Shown piece after piece: positions 1 through 8,713 of a stretch of 64,000 bases of DNA. The notes under the pieces were generated by a model. That model saw nothing but the letters and a program-made list of their open reading frames with translations. It made no database searches and was not told the DNA's origin. Every line of letters starts with the position of its first letter. The stretch's first letter is position 1. Origin of the DNA: Spartinivicinus ruber (lineage in GTDB: Bacteria > Pseudomonadota > Gammaproteobacteria > Pseudomonadales > Zooshikellaceae); NCBI RefSeq assembly GCF_011009015.1, contig NZ_CP048878.1, positions 5,737,001 to 5,801,000 of the forward strand, given 5' to 3'. The position numbers and the translations under genes were made by a program.

Positions 1-45
1 GTGTACAAACTATTGCGAAAATAGCATAGTTAAAAATACAGAGCA

Positions 46-78
46 TAAAAAAACCCCGCTATTATTATATAGCGGGGT
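46..78 (-). terminator. Rho-independent terminator, minus-strand reading
   Basis: ACCCCGCT (53-60) and AGCGGGGT (71-78) form a perfect 8-bp stem around a 10-base AT loop. Read on the minus strand the stem is followed by a run of seven T. It would stop transcripts coming leftward, most simply from the acyl-CoA dehydrogenase gene ending at 478. The ~400 bp between gene and terminator include a dispersed repeat copy. Confidence 0.7.
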
Positions 79-477
79 GAGTATCTTACCAGACCCTACT
101 CCATAAGAAATCCGTTTTCTTCAAACCACGTCCTACACAACTTCCCTGTTGCTGCGGGTAAAGAAAACTGGCTGCTATGGTAGCCTAAAATCAAAAACAC
201 TCAATCAGATATATACACCAAATGTCGTAGGAAATCTCCTACAGTTTTTCCGTCCAGGAAACTCTATTCTTAAAATAGTAATTTTTCGTGAGAACGAGAT
301 TAGCGCCGCATGGACGACTGTATGGAGCAGTTATCGAAAGCCACAGTGTATGTAAAAAATACATGAGGGCTAAGCAGCTACTGCGTGCTTAGCGATAATT
401 TCCTCAAGTATTTATAAAAGACCTAGCAGGACCAAGAGTACAGAACTAACACAGCTATAGAGGAAAAAGAATATTTT
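79..477. other. Intergenic stretch with a repeat copy and no convincing gene
   Basis: The right part (256-480) is a degraded copy of the MITE-like repeat described separately. The left part shows a 31-codon open stretch on the minus strand ending in a stop near 100, possibly a gene remnant, but it has no start signal and no recognisable family. I see no tRNA or small RNA. Confidence 0.4.
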
Positions 478-480
478 TTA
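256..480. repeat. MITE-like dispersed repeat, family 1, copy 1 (degraded)
   Basis: Shares blocks with the copies at 3103-3254 and 15400-15591: AAAATAGTAATTTTT near the left end, GCATGGACGACTG, ATGGAGCAGTT, CGAAAGCCACAGTGTAT, ATACATGAGG, and AACACAGCTAT...GGAAAAAG at the right. It carries about 60 extra bases after ATACATGAGG, including a GCTAAGCA/TGCTTAGC hairpin. Its right end reaches the stop codon of the acyl-CoA dehydrogenase gene. Confidence 0.6.
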
Positions 481-2262
481 AAAATGTTCTTCACTAAATG
501 TGTATAAAGGACCACACCCCGCACGAATGGCTTCAGTTAAACCATAAACTCGGGGCAATAGACGCTTATTAAAATAGTTAGCTGTTAGCAACTTACTTTG
601 CAGAAAATCCCCTTCGGCTTTATTCTCCAACACCGTTCTTGCCATTAGCGCCCACATATAACTATAAGCGGTGTAACCAAACACATGCAGATATTCAACA
701 GAAGCTGCGCCTACTTCATTCACATCATTTGCTGACTGCTCAATAATCCAGGCAGTTAATACCACCAAGTTATTTAATGCTCTTTCTAACGGCTCAATAT
801 ATTCAGCTAAGTCCGGATTGCTTTTCTCATTACTGATAAAAGTTTTCACTTCATCGGCAAAGCAATTAAAAAACTCACCTTTATTATGCACCACTTTTCT
901 GCCCATCAAATCAAGTGCCTGAATGCCGTTGGTGCCTTCATAAATTTGTGCGATTCTCACATCACGTACTAATTGCTCTTGTCCCCATTCTCTTATGTAA
1001 CCGTGCCCACCATATACCTGCTGCCCCAATACACAGTTATCTAAGCCTATATCAGTAAAAAATGCTTTAGTAATAGGGGTTAGTAACGCTACCAGTTTTT
1101 CGGCATTTTCTCTGGTAGTCTCATCTGTCGCATATTTAGCAGTATCTAATTGCATCGCCACATAAGTGGAAAATGCTCTGCCTGCCTCGGTCATTGCTTT
1201 CATATTAAGCAACATTCGCCGTACATCTGGGTGGCCGATAATGGGGTCTGCTATGTGATCAGAACGTTTGCCATTAATAATGGTTTTACCTTGCAAGCGT
1301 TCTTTGGCATAAGACAGCGCTTTCTGATATGACATTTCAGAACAGCCCAAACCCTGAATACCAATAGAAAGCCTTTCATAGTTCATCATGGTAAACATAC
1401 AAACCAGACCACGATTCACTTCACCGACTAAATAGCCTTTAGCGCCATCAAAGTTCATCACACAGGTTGAGGATGCTTTAATCCCCATTTTATGCTCAAT
1501 CGACCCACAATGAACGGCATTACGCTCACCTAAAGAGCCATCTTCATTCACCATTATTTTAGGCACTAAAAATAATGAAATCCCTTTCGAGCCTGCTGGC
1601 GCATCAGGTAGTTTTGCTAAAACCAGGTGAATGATATTATCGGTTAAATCATGCTCACCACCGGTAATAAAAATTTTGGTACCTGTAACCAAGTAGCTAC
1701 CATCAGGTTGAGGCTCTGCTTTTGTCCGAATAATACCCAAGTCTGTACCTGCATGGGGTTCTGTTAAACACATTGAACCCGCCCATTCACCGCTGTAAAT
1801 TTTTTCCAGATAGGTAGTTTTTAGCTCTTCAGTAGCATGCTTATCTATAGCTAGACAAGCACCAGATGACAGAGTTTGATAAAGCATAAATGAGTTATTG
1901 GCACTGTAACCCATTTCTTCCACTTGCACTGACAGCATTTTGGGCATACCCATACCGCCGTATTCCGGATTACCGGTTAGGCCAACCCAGCCACCTTCTG
2001 CATAAGTATGATGCGCCCCTTTAAAACCTTCAGGGGTTGTTACCTTTCCTTCACTCCACTTTACACCTTCTTCATCACCTGATCGGTTAATAGGTGCCAG
2101 CAGATTTGTCGCTAATTTACCTGCTTCTTCCAAAATGGCATCAGCTGTATCACGCTCAACTAGATCAGCCAGCGACTTCCACTGTGACCACAGCCGGTCT
2201 GCTTTAAACACATCATACAGCACAAACTGCATATCAGTGATTGGTGCTTTATATTCTGCCAT
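478..2262 (-). CDS. Acyl-CoA dehydrogenase, ~600-residue DmdC-like class
   Basis: FAD-dependent enzyme expected to introduce the alpha-beta double bond into an acyl-CoA in the cytoplasm. The 594 residues show the flavin-binding segment MCLTEPHAGTDLG (about 168-180) and the catalytic-base motif YEGTNGIQALDLMGRKV near residue 440. The total length, with an extra N-terminal helix and a C-terminal extension, matches the ~600-residue class that includes 3-methylmercaptopropionyl-CoA dehydrogenase DmdC rather than the ~380-residue medium-chain type. The start is supported by GGAGG seven bases upstream. A clear paralogue lies at 3577-5379. The substrate cannot be read from the sequence: methylmercaptopropionyl-CoA and ordinary fatty acyl-CoA are both possible, and no other dmd gene is in the window. 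Confidence 0.9.
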   Translation of the reverse strand: MAEYKAPITDMQFVLYDVFKADRLWSQWKSLADLVERDTADAILEEAGKLATNLLAPINRSGDEEGVKWSEGKVTTPEGFKGAHHTYAEGGWVGLTGNPEYGGMGMPKMLSVQVEEMGYSANNSFMLYQTLSSGACLAIDKHATEELKTTYLEKIYSGEWAGSMCLTEPHAGTDLGIIRTKAEPQPDGSYLVTGTKIFITGGEHDLTDNIIHLVLAKLPDAPAGSKGISLFLVPKIMVNEDGSLGERNAVHCGSIEHKMGIKASSTCVMNFDGAKGYLVGEVNRGLVCMFTMMNYERLSIGIQGLGCSEMSYQKALSYAKERLQGKTIINGKRSDHIADPIIGHPDVRRMLLNMKAMTEAGRAFSTYVAMQLDTAKYATDETTRENAEKLVALLTPITKAFFTDIGLDNCVLGQQVYGGHGYIREWGQEQLVRDVRIAQIYEGTNGIQALDLMGRKVVHNKGEFFNCFADEVKTFISNEKSNPDLAEYIEPLERALNNLVVLTAWIIEQSANDVNEVGAASVEYLHVFGYTAYSYMWALMARTVLENKAEGDFLQSKLLTANYFNKRLLPRVYGLTEAIRAGCGPLYTFSEEHF

Positions 2263-2439
2263 CTGTGGCCTCCATATATTTTTATCAGGGTATACATCAA
2301 TAATAAATCAAACTTAACCTGCCTGTTACACCATAATTTGACTAATTAGTTTTTATTTTTTGAAATACTGTATTTAAGATTTAAACCTATAATTAACTAT
2401 CTGCCCCTTAATGGAATGAGCTGTATGTAAGGACACAAT

Positions 2440-3033
2440 ATGCCCATAAAACTTTTGAGTATTTTTATCTTGAGTTATTTAAGTTACAGCTATAGTGCGG
2501 CTGATAGCTTTTTTGATGGCATTTCCGTTAGCACTGGCCCAGAAACTAACTCAAATGCAAATATGGATAGTTACAGGGTTTCATTACTTTGGGACTGGCA
2601 ACAAGACTGGCTACAAGGTTCTCGTTGGCTTCTCTCCGGTTACTATGATTTCAGCCTGATCTATTGGGAAAACCAGCTCAGTCATGAAGATGGTTTGTCT
2701 GCTGAAGGTAATGGCTCAACTACTGCTATTTCCTTTAGTCCTATATTTAGAATCAAACCTAGAGATGCATTCTTTAACGCCCTTACCCCTTATTTGGAAA
2801 TTGGAGTGGGTGCAGCTTTACTCACACACTCTAAAATCGTGGCAAAGTCCTTTTCAGCAGTAGATCTTGGCAGCAACTTCCAGTTTGAAGACCGTATTGG
2901 AATTGGTTTGCAAATTGGAAGCCAGCGGCAGTTTGAACTAGGCTATCGCTATATTCATTACTCAAATGCAGGCATTAATAGTAATAATGATGGAATAGAC
3001 TTTCAGCAACTACACTTAAGTTTTTGGTTTTAG
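2440..3033 (+). CDS. pagL: PagL-like lipid A 3-O-deacylase, outer membrane
   Basis: Predicted outer-membrane beta-barrel hydrolase that removes the 3-linked acyl chain of lipid A. The 197-residue product begins with a signal peptide (about 1-20, ending near YSAADS). It has alternating amphipathic strands and ends in FWF, an aromatic C-terminus typical of barrels. The decisive motif is YRYIHYSNAGIN near residues 170-181, which carries the His and Ser of the PagL active site (HYSNAG), followed by NDGID. Length is close to the family norm. It lies alone, divergent from the acyl-CoA dehydrogenase upstream. The family assignment is firm; activity on this organism's lipid A is inferred. Confidence 0.85.
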   Translation: MPIKLLSIFILSYLSYSYSAADSFFDGISVSTGPETNSNANMDSYRVSLLWDWQQDWLQGSRWLLSGYYDFSLIYWENQLSHEDGLSAEGNGSTTAISFSPIFRIKPRDAFFNALTPYLEIGVGAALLTHSKIVAKSFSAVDLGSNFQFEDRIGIGLQIGSQRQFELGYRYIHYSNAGINSNNDGIDFQQLHLSFWF

Positions 3034-3102
3034 TCATTTTAGATGCTTTACCAATAAAATAATGCTGAGTTATGAATTAGGTTTTACTCTCTGTTCAGTC
3101 AA

Positions 3103-3254
3103 AGGTACCTCTACAAATAGTAATTTTTTCATGAGAGCAAGCCAGCAACGCATGGAGCAGGAGTCGAAGGCCACAGCGTATAAAAGGATACATGAGGACC
3201 TGAGTACGGAGCTAACACAGTTATCGAGAAAAAAGTGTACTTTTAGAGGTGCCT
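3103..3254. repeat. MITE-like dispersed repeat, family 1, copy 2
   Basis: The ends are inverted repeats: AGGTACCTCTACAAATAG on the left, and CTTTTAGAGGTGCCT on the right, which reads AGGCACCTCTAAAAG in reverse. The interior shares ATACATGAGGACCTGAGTACGG and neighbouring blocks with copy 3, and CGAAGGCCACAG with copy 1. It lies between pagL and a small membrane-protein gene. Confidence 0.7.
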
Positions 3255-3260
3255 GCAGTT

Positions 3261-3506
3261 ATGAAGTTAATTTGGCAGCAGCTACTCGAGAAATTATTAC
3301 CCATCTGGATGCAGGATAAATCCCCTGACCCTAAGCACTTCTATCGTCGCTTATTTACCCAAAAATACCTGCAAAAAAAACAACGCCTTAAATACTATTG
3401 GTTGAGTTTGGCCATATTTTTAAGTCAAATAAACTCGTTAGCACTTATCATTGGCATACTGCTAATGGCTACTTTTATTACCTTTGCAATTTTAGATGAA
3501 GGCTAA
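3261..3506 (+). CDS. Small single-span membrane protein, unknown function
   Basis: An 81-residue product if read from the ATG at 3261; a GTG at 3249 is also in frame. The first ~50 residues are basic and hydrophilic (HFYRRLFTQKYLQKKQRLKYYW). Residues ~53-77 form a hydrophobic span (LALIIGILLMATFITFAIL) before an acidic end. The only Shine-Dalgarno-like bases, AGAGG at 3245-3249, lie in the terminal inverted repeat of the upstream repeat element. I do not recognise the family. Amphipathic composition and a single clean membrane helix suggest a real gene, but this is not certain. Confidence 0.5.
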   Translation: MKLIWQQLLEKLLPIWMQDKSPDPKHFYRRLFTQKYLQKKQRLKYYWLSLAIFLSQINSLALIIGILLMATFITFAILDEG

Positions 3507-3534
3507 AAAAAAAGCCCGTAGCTAAACTACGGGC
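3505..3534 (-). terminator. Rho-independent terminator for the second acyl-CoA dehydrogenase gene
   Basis: GCCCGTAG (3514-3521), loop CTAAA, CTACGGGC (3527-3534): a perfect 8-bp stem. Read on the minus strand it is followed by nine T, the standard intrinsic form. It sits just past the stop codon of the gene at 3577-5379 and touches the 3' end of the convergent small gene. Confidence 0.9.
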
Positions 3535-3576
3535 AAATCATCGCTGCTAATTTCCTGGATCTGAGAGTATTAAATC

Positions 3577-5379
3577 TTAAACTTCACCAAACTCGGCTGT
3601 TTCCACCCCCATTAAATTATCTGCACCTGATAATATGGTCGCTTTATGCATCAAGGTGCGAGGCAAAATTCGCTGGTAATAAAACTGCGCCGTTTTCACT
3701 TTACCTTGGTAGAAGCTTTCTTCCGTTGTTCCTGCAGCCAGCTTTTCACTCGCCACTTTCGCCATCTCTGCCCAAAAATAGGCTAAACAGGCGTAACCGG
3801 AATACATCAAATAATCATAAGCAGCGGCACCAACTTCATCCCTGTTTTGCATGGCGGCCATACCAATTTTCATGGTTAGTTCGCCCCACTCTTTATTAAG
3901 GGTCGCAAGCGGTTCGATGAATTCCTTTAATGCTTCATTGTCTTCATTAGCTTTGCAGAATTTATGCACTATTTTAGTGAAGCATTTTAATGACTCACCT
4001 TGGGTCATTAATACCTTACGACCCAACAGATCTAATGCTTGAATACCAGTGGTGCCTTCATACATTAATGCTATACGACAATCGCGAACATTCTGTTCCA
4101 TGCCCCACTCACTGATATAACCATGTCCACCATATACCTGCATTCCATGATTAGCTGCTTCAAACCCAACTTCAGTCATAAAAGCTTTAGCAATCGGGGT
4201 TAAGAAAGAAAGTAATTGGTCTGCTTCTTCACGCTCTTCTTCGCTTTCAGCCTGCTTAGTAACATCCACTAACTTTGCAGCGTAATAAGCCAGTGCTCGG
4301 TTACCTTCAGCAAAAGATTTAATTGTCAGCAGCATCCGTCGTACATCGGGGTGTACAATAATTGGATCGGCAGGTTTATCTGGTGATTTAGGTCCAGTTA
4401 ACGAACGCATTTGTAGTCGTTCATTGGCATAAACTAATGCACCTTGATAGGCCACTTCAGTATGAGCTAACCCTTGTAAACCAGTACCTAGCCGCGCCGT
4501 ATTCATAAAGGTAAACATGCAGTTCAAGCCTTTATTTGGTGGCCCAATTAAATAGCCAGTTGCACTATCAAAGTTCATTACACAAGTTGCATTACCATGA
4601 ATACCCATTTTGTGTTCTAGCGAGCCACAACTCACTTCATTACGATCACCCAGCTCACCATTTTCATTAGGCACAAACTTAGGCACGATAAAAAGGGAAA
4701 TACCTTTAGTGCCACTTGGTGCATCTGGCAATCTTGCCAATACGATATGAACAATGTTTTCAGCCATATCGTGTTCGCCTGCAGAAATAAATATTTTGGT
4801 GCCAGAAATTTTGTAGCTGCCATCGGCTTGAGGTTCAGCTTTGGTTCTCAGCAATCCTAAGTCTGTACCACAGTGTGGCTCTGTAAGACACATAGTGCCT
4901 GTCCACTCACCTGAAATTAGTTTGGTCAGATACAGCTGCTTTTGTTCTTCAGTGCCATGAGCTGTCAGGGTATTCATTGCGCCATGGCTCAAACCTGGAT
5001 ACATCCCCCAAGACCAGTTTGACTCTCCGATCAGCTCGCTCATTACGAGCCCTAGTGACTCAGGCAAGCCTTGGCCGCCATACTCAGTCTCATGAGCTAA
5101 AGAAGGCCAACCACCTTCAACATATTGCTGATAAGCTTCTTTAAAACCTGTTGGGGTTTTCACTCCACCATCCGTTAGTTGGCAACCTTCCTGGTCGCCC
5201 ACCTGGTTTAGAGGTGCTAGCACCTGCTCACAAAACTTGGCGCCCTCTTCCAGAATGGCATTAACCATATCCGGGGTTGCTTCTTCACAGCCTGGCAGCG
5301 TTTCGTAGTGCTCTGGGTAAGACAGCACTTCATCACGCACAAATCGGATATCTCGTAAGGGGGCTTTATACTCTGGCAT
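3577..5379 (-). CDS. Acyl-CoA dehydrogenase, ~600-residue DmdC-like class (paralogue)
   Basis: 600 residues, collinear with the product of 478-2262. It has the same flavin motif ([13 protein letters not shown]), [18 protein letters not shown], and the catalytic-base motif [17 protein letters not shown]. The N-terminus ([14 protein letters not shown]) corresponds to MAEYKAPITDMQFV in the neighbour. Start supported by AGGTG about nine bases upstream. A strong terminator follows. A perfect palindrome AAACAATTGTTT about 100 bases upstream resembles a PsrA operator, which would fit fatty-acid control. The two paralogues are separately transcribed, with pagL and a small gene between them on the other strand. 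Substrates are unknown. Confidence 0.9.
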   Translation of the reverse strand: MPEYKAPLRDIRFVRDEVLSYPEHYETLPGCEEATPDMVNAILEEGAKFCEQVLAPLNQVGDQEGCQLTDGGVKTPTGFKEAYQQYVEGGWPSLAHETEYGGQGLPESLGLVMSELIGESNWSWGMYPGLSHGAMNTLTAHGTEEQKQLYLTKLISGEWTGTMCLTEPHCGTDLGLLRTKAEPQADGSYKISGTKIFISAGEHDMAENIVHIVLARLPDAPSGTKGISLFIVPKFVPNENGELGDRNEVSCGSLEHKMGIHGNATCVMNFDSATGYLIGPPNKGLNCMFTFMNTARLGTGLQGLAHTEVAYQGALVYANERLQMRSLTGPKSPDKPADPIIVHPDVRRMLLTIKSFAEGNRALAYYAAKLVDVTKQAESEEEREEADQLLSFLTPIAKAFMTEVGFEAANHGMQVYGGHGYISEWGMEQNVRDCRIALMYEGTTGIQALDLLGRKVLMTQGESLKCFTKIVHKFCKANEDNEALKEFIEPLATLNKEWGELTMKIGMAAMQNRDEVGAAAYDYLMYSGYACLAYFWAEMAKVASEKLAAGTTEESFYQGKVKTAQFYYQRILPRTLMHKATILSGADNLMGVETAEFGEV

Positions 5380-5478
5380 TGTTAACGCACCTCTATAATT
5401 CTCGTTATTTATTCATAGTTTAGCTTTCTTAATGATCACTTCTTTGAATTAGGCACAGCGATTGAAAGCCAAGAGAAT

Positions 5479-5492
5479 CAAACAATTGTTTA
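5479..5492. promoter_or_regulatory. Candidate PsrA-type operator upstream of acyl-CoA dehydrogenase gene
   Basis: CAAACAATTGTTTA contains a perfect 12-bp palindrome (5480-5491). It matches the published PsrA consensus (G/C)AAAC-N2-4-GTTT(G/C) except at the last base. It lies 100 bases upstream of the start at 5379. PsrA is a TetR-family fatty-acid sensor of pseudomonads and relatives that controls beta-oxidation genes. The match is short and could be chance in AT-rich DNA. Confidence 0.35.
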
Positions 5493-5663
5493 AAACATAA
5501 GTTCAGTTCTGTTTATTGTCAAGCATGATTGTTTTTCTTACATAGTGTTTTTATTGACTGATTAGCCACCAAGTAAGCAACTAAAATTCAATAGACAACA
5601 TAAAGTCGTTAAGTGACAACTTTGCAAAAAAAAGTTTTGAGTGAAAAGAATTAAGTCTTGATG

Positions 5664-6644
5664 TTAAGCAATAAAGTCAATAGGTGACGACTGGCTAGCT
5701 TGGGAGCTATTTGCAGCCACTTCAACAAAATCATTGTAGATAGTAAGATTACGACGATTAAGCGTTGTTTGCGATTCCAGCGTTTCAAGCTGCTCCGCAG
5801 AGCCTTCTGTTACAGCATTAAATGACTGGTTCTGTACTAATTCCTGTTCTTGAGCATCAGAATTTTGCACTTCTTCTGAAGTACTATTGGTGGGTTCTGC
5901 TTGCTCAGTAGTAGCAACTTCTTCTGCTTCAGCTTGACGCTCCACCTCTGCTGCTTCGACTTTTTCTTGCTGCTGAATAGCCAGCTCTTGTCGCGCCTGT
6001 AGTTCAAGCTGAGTCGCTTGTGCCGCAACTGTCCGGTCTTGTGCAGAGGGCTGTGCTGGTGCTAATGCTGCTCTACGGATAGTTTGGGCTTTTTGAATGG
6101 TCGCTTCAGGGTTATTCGCTACTGCACCGGTATTAATTGGTACTTCTCCACCGACTGCATAGGCAACACCATCGGGACCACGTTCAAAAGTAAAACTGGC
6201 AGCTCCAGCGTATCTACCTCCAACTGCTTGGTGAGCTTGTTCATGGGCACGTACTTCACGGTCTCGTTTGGCCAGTTGCTGTATCACAGCTAAATCTTGC
6301 TGCTCTTTTAGCTGCTGTTGTTGCTTTTCTATTTGTTGCTGTTGCTGAGCCTGCTCCTGTTGCTCTTGAATTGGTTGACTGGGTTGCTGCTGAATCTGTT
6401 GTGAACTTTGCCCTTCACCGTCTTCCTGACCTTGCACAATTTCTTGCTGACGATTACGAGCCTGCTCTTCTGAAGATGAAGGAGACTGCTCTATTTCTCG
6501 TTTTGGAGTAAGTTCAGAGGTCTGATCGATCGGCGCAAAGGTAGTGGCCTCGGTTTCTGCCCGACTAATGGCATCCGAAGGCTTACCTGGTGGAGAAAAA
6601 GGCGTTACCACCGTTGGGATTAATACTGGTGTAACTACCTGCAT
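5664..6644 (-). CDS. SprA/CJM1_0395-type putative metalloprotease
   Basis: The 326-residue product has three parts. Residues ~1-130 are a low-complexity Gln/Glu-rich region with long Q runs. A conserved core at ~131-200 contains RDREVRAHEQAHQAVGGRYAG and GPDGVAYAVGGEVPINTG. A Gln/Glu/Ala-rich tail follows. HEQAH fits the HEXXH zinc-protease signature, and this core is characteristic of the SprA-related family, which is annotated as putative metalloprotease without firm biochemistry. There is no signal peptide. The start is preceded by GAGGTG. The adjacent minus-strand gene upstream (6730-6966) may be co-transcribed. The Q-rich flanks are consistent with a scaffold or surface-associated role, but this is only inference. 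Confidence 0.75.
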   Translation of the reverse strand: MQVVTPVLIPTVVTPFSPPGKPSDAISRAETEATTFAPIDQTSELTPKREIEQSPSSSEEQARNRQQEIVQGQEDGEGQSSQQIQQQPSQPIQEQQEQAQQQQQIEKQQQQLKEQQDLAVIQQLAKRDREVRAHEQAHQAVGGRYAGAASFTFERGPDGVAYAVGGEVPINTGAVANNPEATIQKAQTIRRAALAPAQPSAQDRTVAAQATQLELQARQELAIQQQEKVEAAEVERQAEAEEVATTEQAEPTNSTSEEVQNSDAQEQELVQNQSFNAVTEGSAEQLETLESQTTLNRRNLTIYNDFVEVAANSSQASQSSPIDFIA

Positions 6645-6729
6645 TTATATTCACCTCTTACGAGGGTTTGACCTCGACCAAAAGAGGATGTTGCAAAAGC
6701 TTAAGTGTTAGTTTCTATATCAAAGCTGT

Positions 6730-6966
6730 TTATGCCAATGTATCTATCAAGGTCCCCATGTTTTCATCAGCAGCCTTAATAACTTTTGCTGATGCTTCAA
6801 CAGTATGTTTATTAACCTTAAGATCAACAATGGCTTCGGTAATTTTATTCATGGAAAAACTATCACGAGCATTGGCTTCTGCAATGGTTTCTGCTGATGC
6901 CTGCACCCCTTGCATGCCACGTTGTATTCCAGCTAATCCCGAACTAAAAGCAGAGTTTACTTGCAT
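6730..6966 (-). CDS. Small flagellar-rod C-terminus-like protein
   Basis: 78 residues. The C-terminal half, NKHTVEASAKVIKAADENMGTLIDTLA, resembles the conserved C-terminus of flagellar basal-body rod and hook proteins (pattern N..V.A..K..K.ADEM.GTLLD). The N-terminal half (SAFSSGLAGIQRGMQGVQASAETIAEAN) resembles their N-terminal helix. It therefore looks like a miniature rod protein lacking the middle. Start supported by GAGGG eight bases upstream of the ATG. No other flagellar genes are in the window. The function is unproven; a small structural or regulatory helper is possible. Confidence 0.65.
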   Translation of the reverse strand: MQVNSAFSSGLAGIQRGMQGVQASAETIAEANARDSFSMNKITEAIVDLKVNKHTVEASAKVIKAADENMGTLIDTLA

Positions 6967-7116
6967 GTGTTAACCCTCTCAATCAACGTCCATTAAGCAA
7001 ACCTATAACTCTGTAGATTATTTAACCACAAGCAGCACCAGCCAGATTAAATGGATTTTTCATAATAATGGTATTTGTTATAAATAATAGTCTGTGAAGG
7101 GCGGCTGATAATCGAG

Positions 7117-7794
7117 CTAAAAACTTGGCATTTTTAGATATTCACTAACACTCTCAGGGGTGGGCTGCTCTTGATAAGGCACCACCCCAAGACAGGGTGC
7201 TGGCAGCATTTGTTGAAGGGTTTCAATATTGGCTTCCAATCGCGACATCTCAGGCTGTACTTGATTCGCTACCCAGCCTGCCACGGTTAAGCCATCTCTC
7301 ATAACGGCTTCATAAGTTAATAGCGCATGATTGATACAGCCCAACTTCATTCCAACTACCAATATCACCTGGCAATTAAGCTGCTTGGCTACATCAGCTA
7401 GGGTCTCTCGATAATTGAGGGGCACTCGCCACCCTCCAGCGCCTTCAATTAATTTGAAATCTGCTGGCTGCATTAAGGCCCCCCGACAATAGCCAACCAA
7501 CCTATCAGCACGAATCGGCTTATTTATTTCAGCCGCCGCAATATGAGGTGCAATGGGTGGCTCTAAGGCAATGGGATTAATTTGTTGGTAAGGCAATTTA
7601 ACTGTGGAGCACTGCTGTAGCGCAAGCGCATCCTCATTTTGCAGACCATCGTTAGTTTGGACACACCCAGCCGCCAGTGGCTTCAAACCAATCGTTTTCA
7701 GCCCCTGCAGTTGTGCTTTCCGTAGCAAAGCACAACTGATCAGCGTTTTGCCTACTTCTGTATCAGTGCCAGTAACAAAGAAAGGAGATTTCAT
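7117..7794 (-). CDS. bioD: Dethiobiotin synthetase
   Basis: ATP-dependent carboxylase that closes the ureido ring of dethiobiotin from 7,8-diaminopelargonate. The 225 residues begin with the P-loop FVTGTDTEVGKTLISCALL (residues 5-23), followed by KPLAAGC and, further on, LIEGAGGWRVPLN, both typical of BioD. Length is normal. The start ATG overlaps the bioC stop by four bases, implying translational coupling. It is the last gene of the minus-strand bioBFHCD operon. bioA, which makes its substrate, is not in the window. Confidence 0.97.
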   Translation of the reverse strand: MKSPFFVTGTDTEVGKTLISCALLRKAQLQGLKTIGLKPLAAGCVQTNDGLQNEDALALQQCSTVKLPYQQINPIALEPPIAPHIAAAEINKPIRADRLVGYCRGALMQPADFKLIEGAGGWRVPLNYRETLADVAKQLNCQVILVVGMKLGCINHALLTYEAVMRDGLTVAGWVANQVQPEMSRLEANIETLQQMLPAPCLGVVPYQEQPTPESVSEYLKMPSF

Positions 7795-8711
7795 GGCTTT
7801 TTCTGTAACACTGCGTAGAGGACTTGATAGGTTGCAGGTAAGCCTGCAAGCTGACGAAAGTTTTCATAATGGTTGGTTAATTGGCGATATTGTCGGCGAG
7901 TCATTAGGCTGTTGCGGCGTTTACCATTAACCGTGCCAGCACCAATACTCTTTAACCCTTCCAAGATTGCTTTCAGGTTTTGCTCATAGACCACTTCCTG
8001 CTTATTTTCAGCCTGAACAATCTGAAAGCCCCTAGTTTTAACCTGCTGGTAATGCCAACTTTCACTGGGATATTTATTCACATGGGCATAGTGGTCAATT
8101 TTTTGCCAAGCTTGACTTAACTCCACCAAAGTACCTTCCGTCAAGGTGCTAAATACAAAATAGCCACCTGGCTTTAAGGCTTGTTGTATCTGGCTTAGTA
8201 GCTTAGGAAAAGACTGGCACCATTGAATCGCCAGGCTAGATAAGACTAAATCAATACTGCTTGCCTGTAAGGGCAACTGCTCTGCATCGGCACAACACCA
8301 GCTTGCAGAAATACTCTTATTTGAACGAGCATGGGCCAACATGCCATAGGCCAGATCCAAGCCAAATAACTGCCCCGAGGGATAACGCTGGGTTAGCTGT
8401 TGTAAACCTTTTCCTGTACCACAGCCAAGATCAACAATAACTGGATGATTTGCCAAATTAGGCAGCTGTTGAACTACCCCATCAAGCACCCGTTGTTGCA
8501 ATTTTGCAGCACTATCATAACAAGGCGCTGCCTGACTAAAAGCAGCTGCAACTTTTTGTTTATCAACGTTCTGATCAATTGTTTGCTTGTCAACGAGCGT
8601 TTGTTCATTAGTAGCTAATTGTTGCCTTTCATCAATTGCAGGATGATACTCACCAGTAAGCGGCTTTGCTGCACCTACCCATGACCAGTCGAGTGTATCC
8701 AACCTTTTCAT
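7791..8711 (-). CDS. bioC: Malonyl-ACP O-methyltransferase
   Basis: SAM-dependent methyltransferase that caps malonyl-ACP as a methyl ester so that fatty acid synthesis can build pimeloyl-ACP methyl ester. Motif I is VIVDLGCGTGKGLQQL, and IDLVLSSLAIQWCQ is the typical BioC motif. I chose the ATG at 8711 because it follows the bioH stop directly (TAACAATG) and has GGAG about 11 bases upstream. A GTG at 8723 is in frame but lacks a binding site. The N-terminus before the core (about 45 residues, Gln/Asp-rich) is longer than in E. coli BioC. Confidence 0.94.
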   Translation of the reverse strand: MKRLDTLDWSWVGAAKPLTGEYHPAIDERQQLATNEQTLVDKQTIDQNVDKQKVAAAFSQAAPCYDSAAKLQQRVLDGVVQQLPNLANHPVIVDLGCGTGKGLQQLTQRYPSGQLFGLDLAYGMLAHARSNKSISASWCCADAEQLPLQASSIDLVLSSLAIQWCQSFPKLLSQIQQALKPGGYFVFSTLTEGTLVELSQAWQKIDHYAHVNKYPSESWHYQQVKTRGFQIVQAENKQEVVYEQNLKAILEGLKSIGAGTVNGKRRNSLMTRRQYRQLTNHYENFRQLAGLPATYQVLYAVLQKKP

Positions 8712-8713
8712 TG

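Noticed and set aside
79..200. 31-codon minus-strand open stretch ending FEENGFLME
   Set aside because: It may be a gene remnant, but it has no start and is too short to place in a family.
149..355. Small plus-strand reading frame of 68 codons
   Set aside because: It runs into repeat copy 1, has no binding site and no protein-like composition.
3062..3319. 85-codon reading frame downstream of pagL
   Set aside because: It mostly translates repeat copy 2 and overlaps the better small membrane-protein gene.
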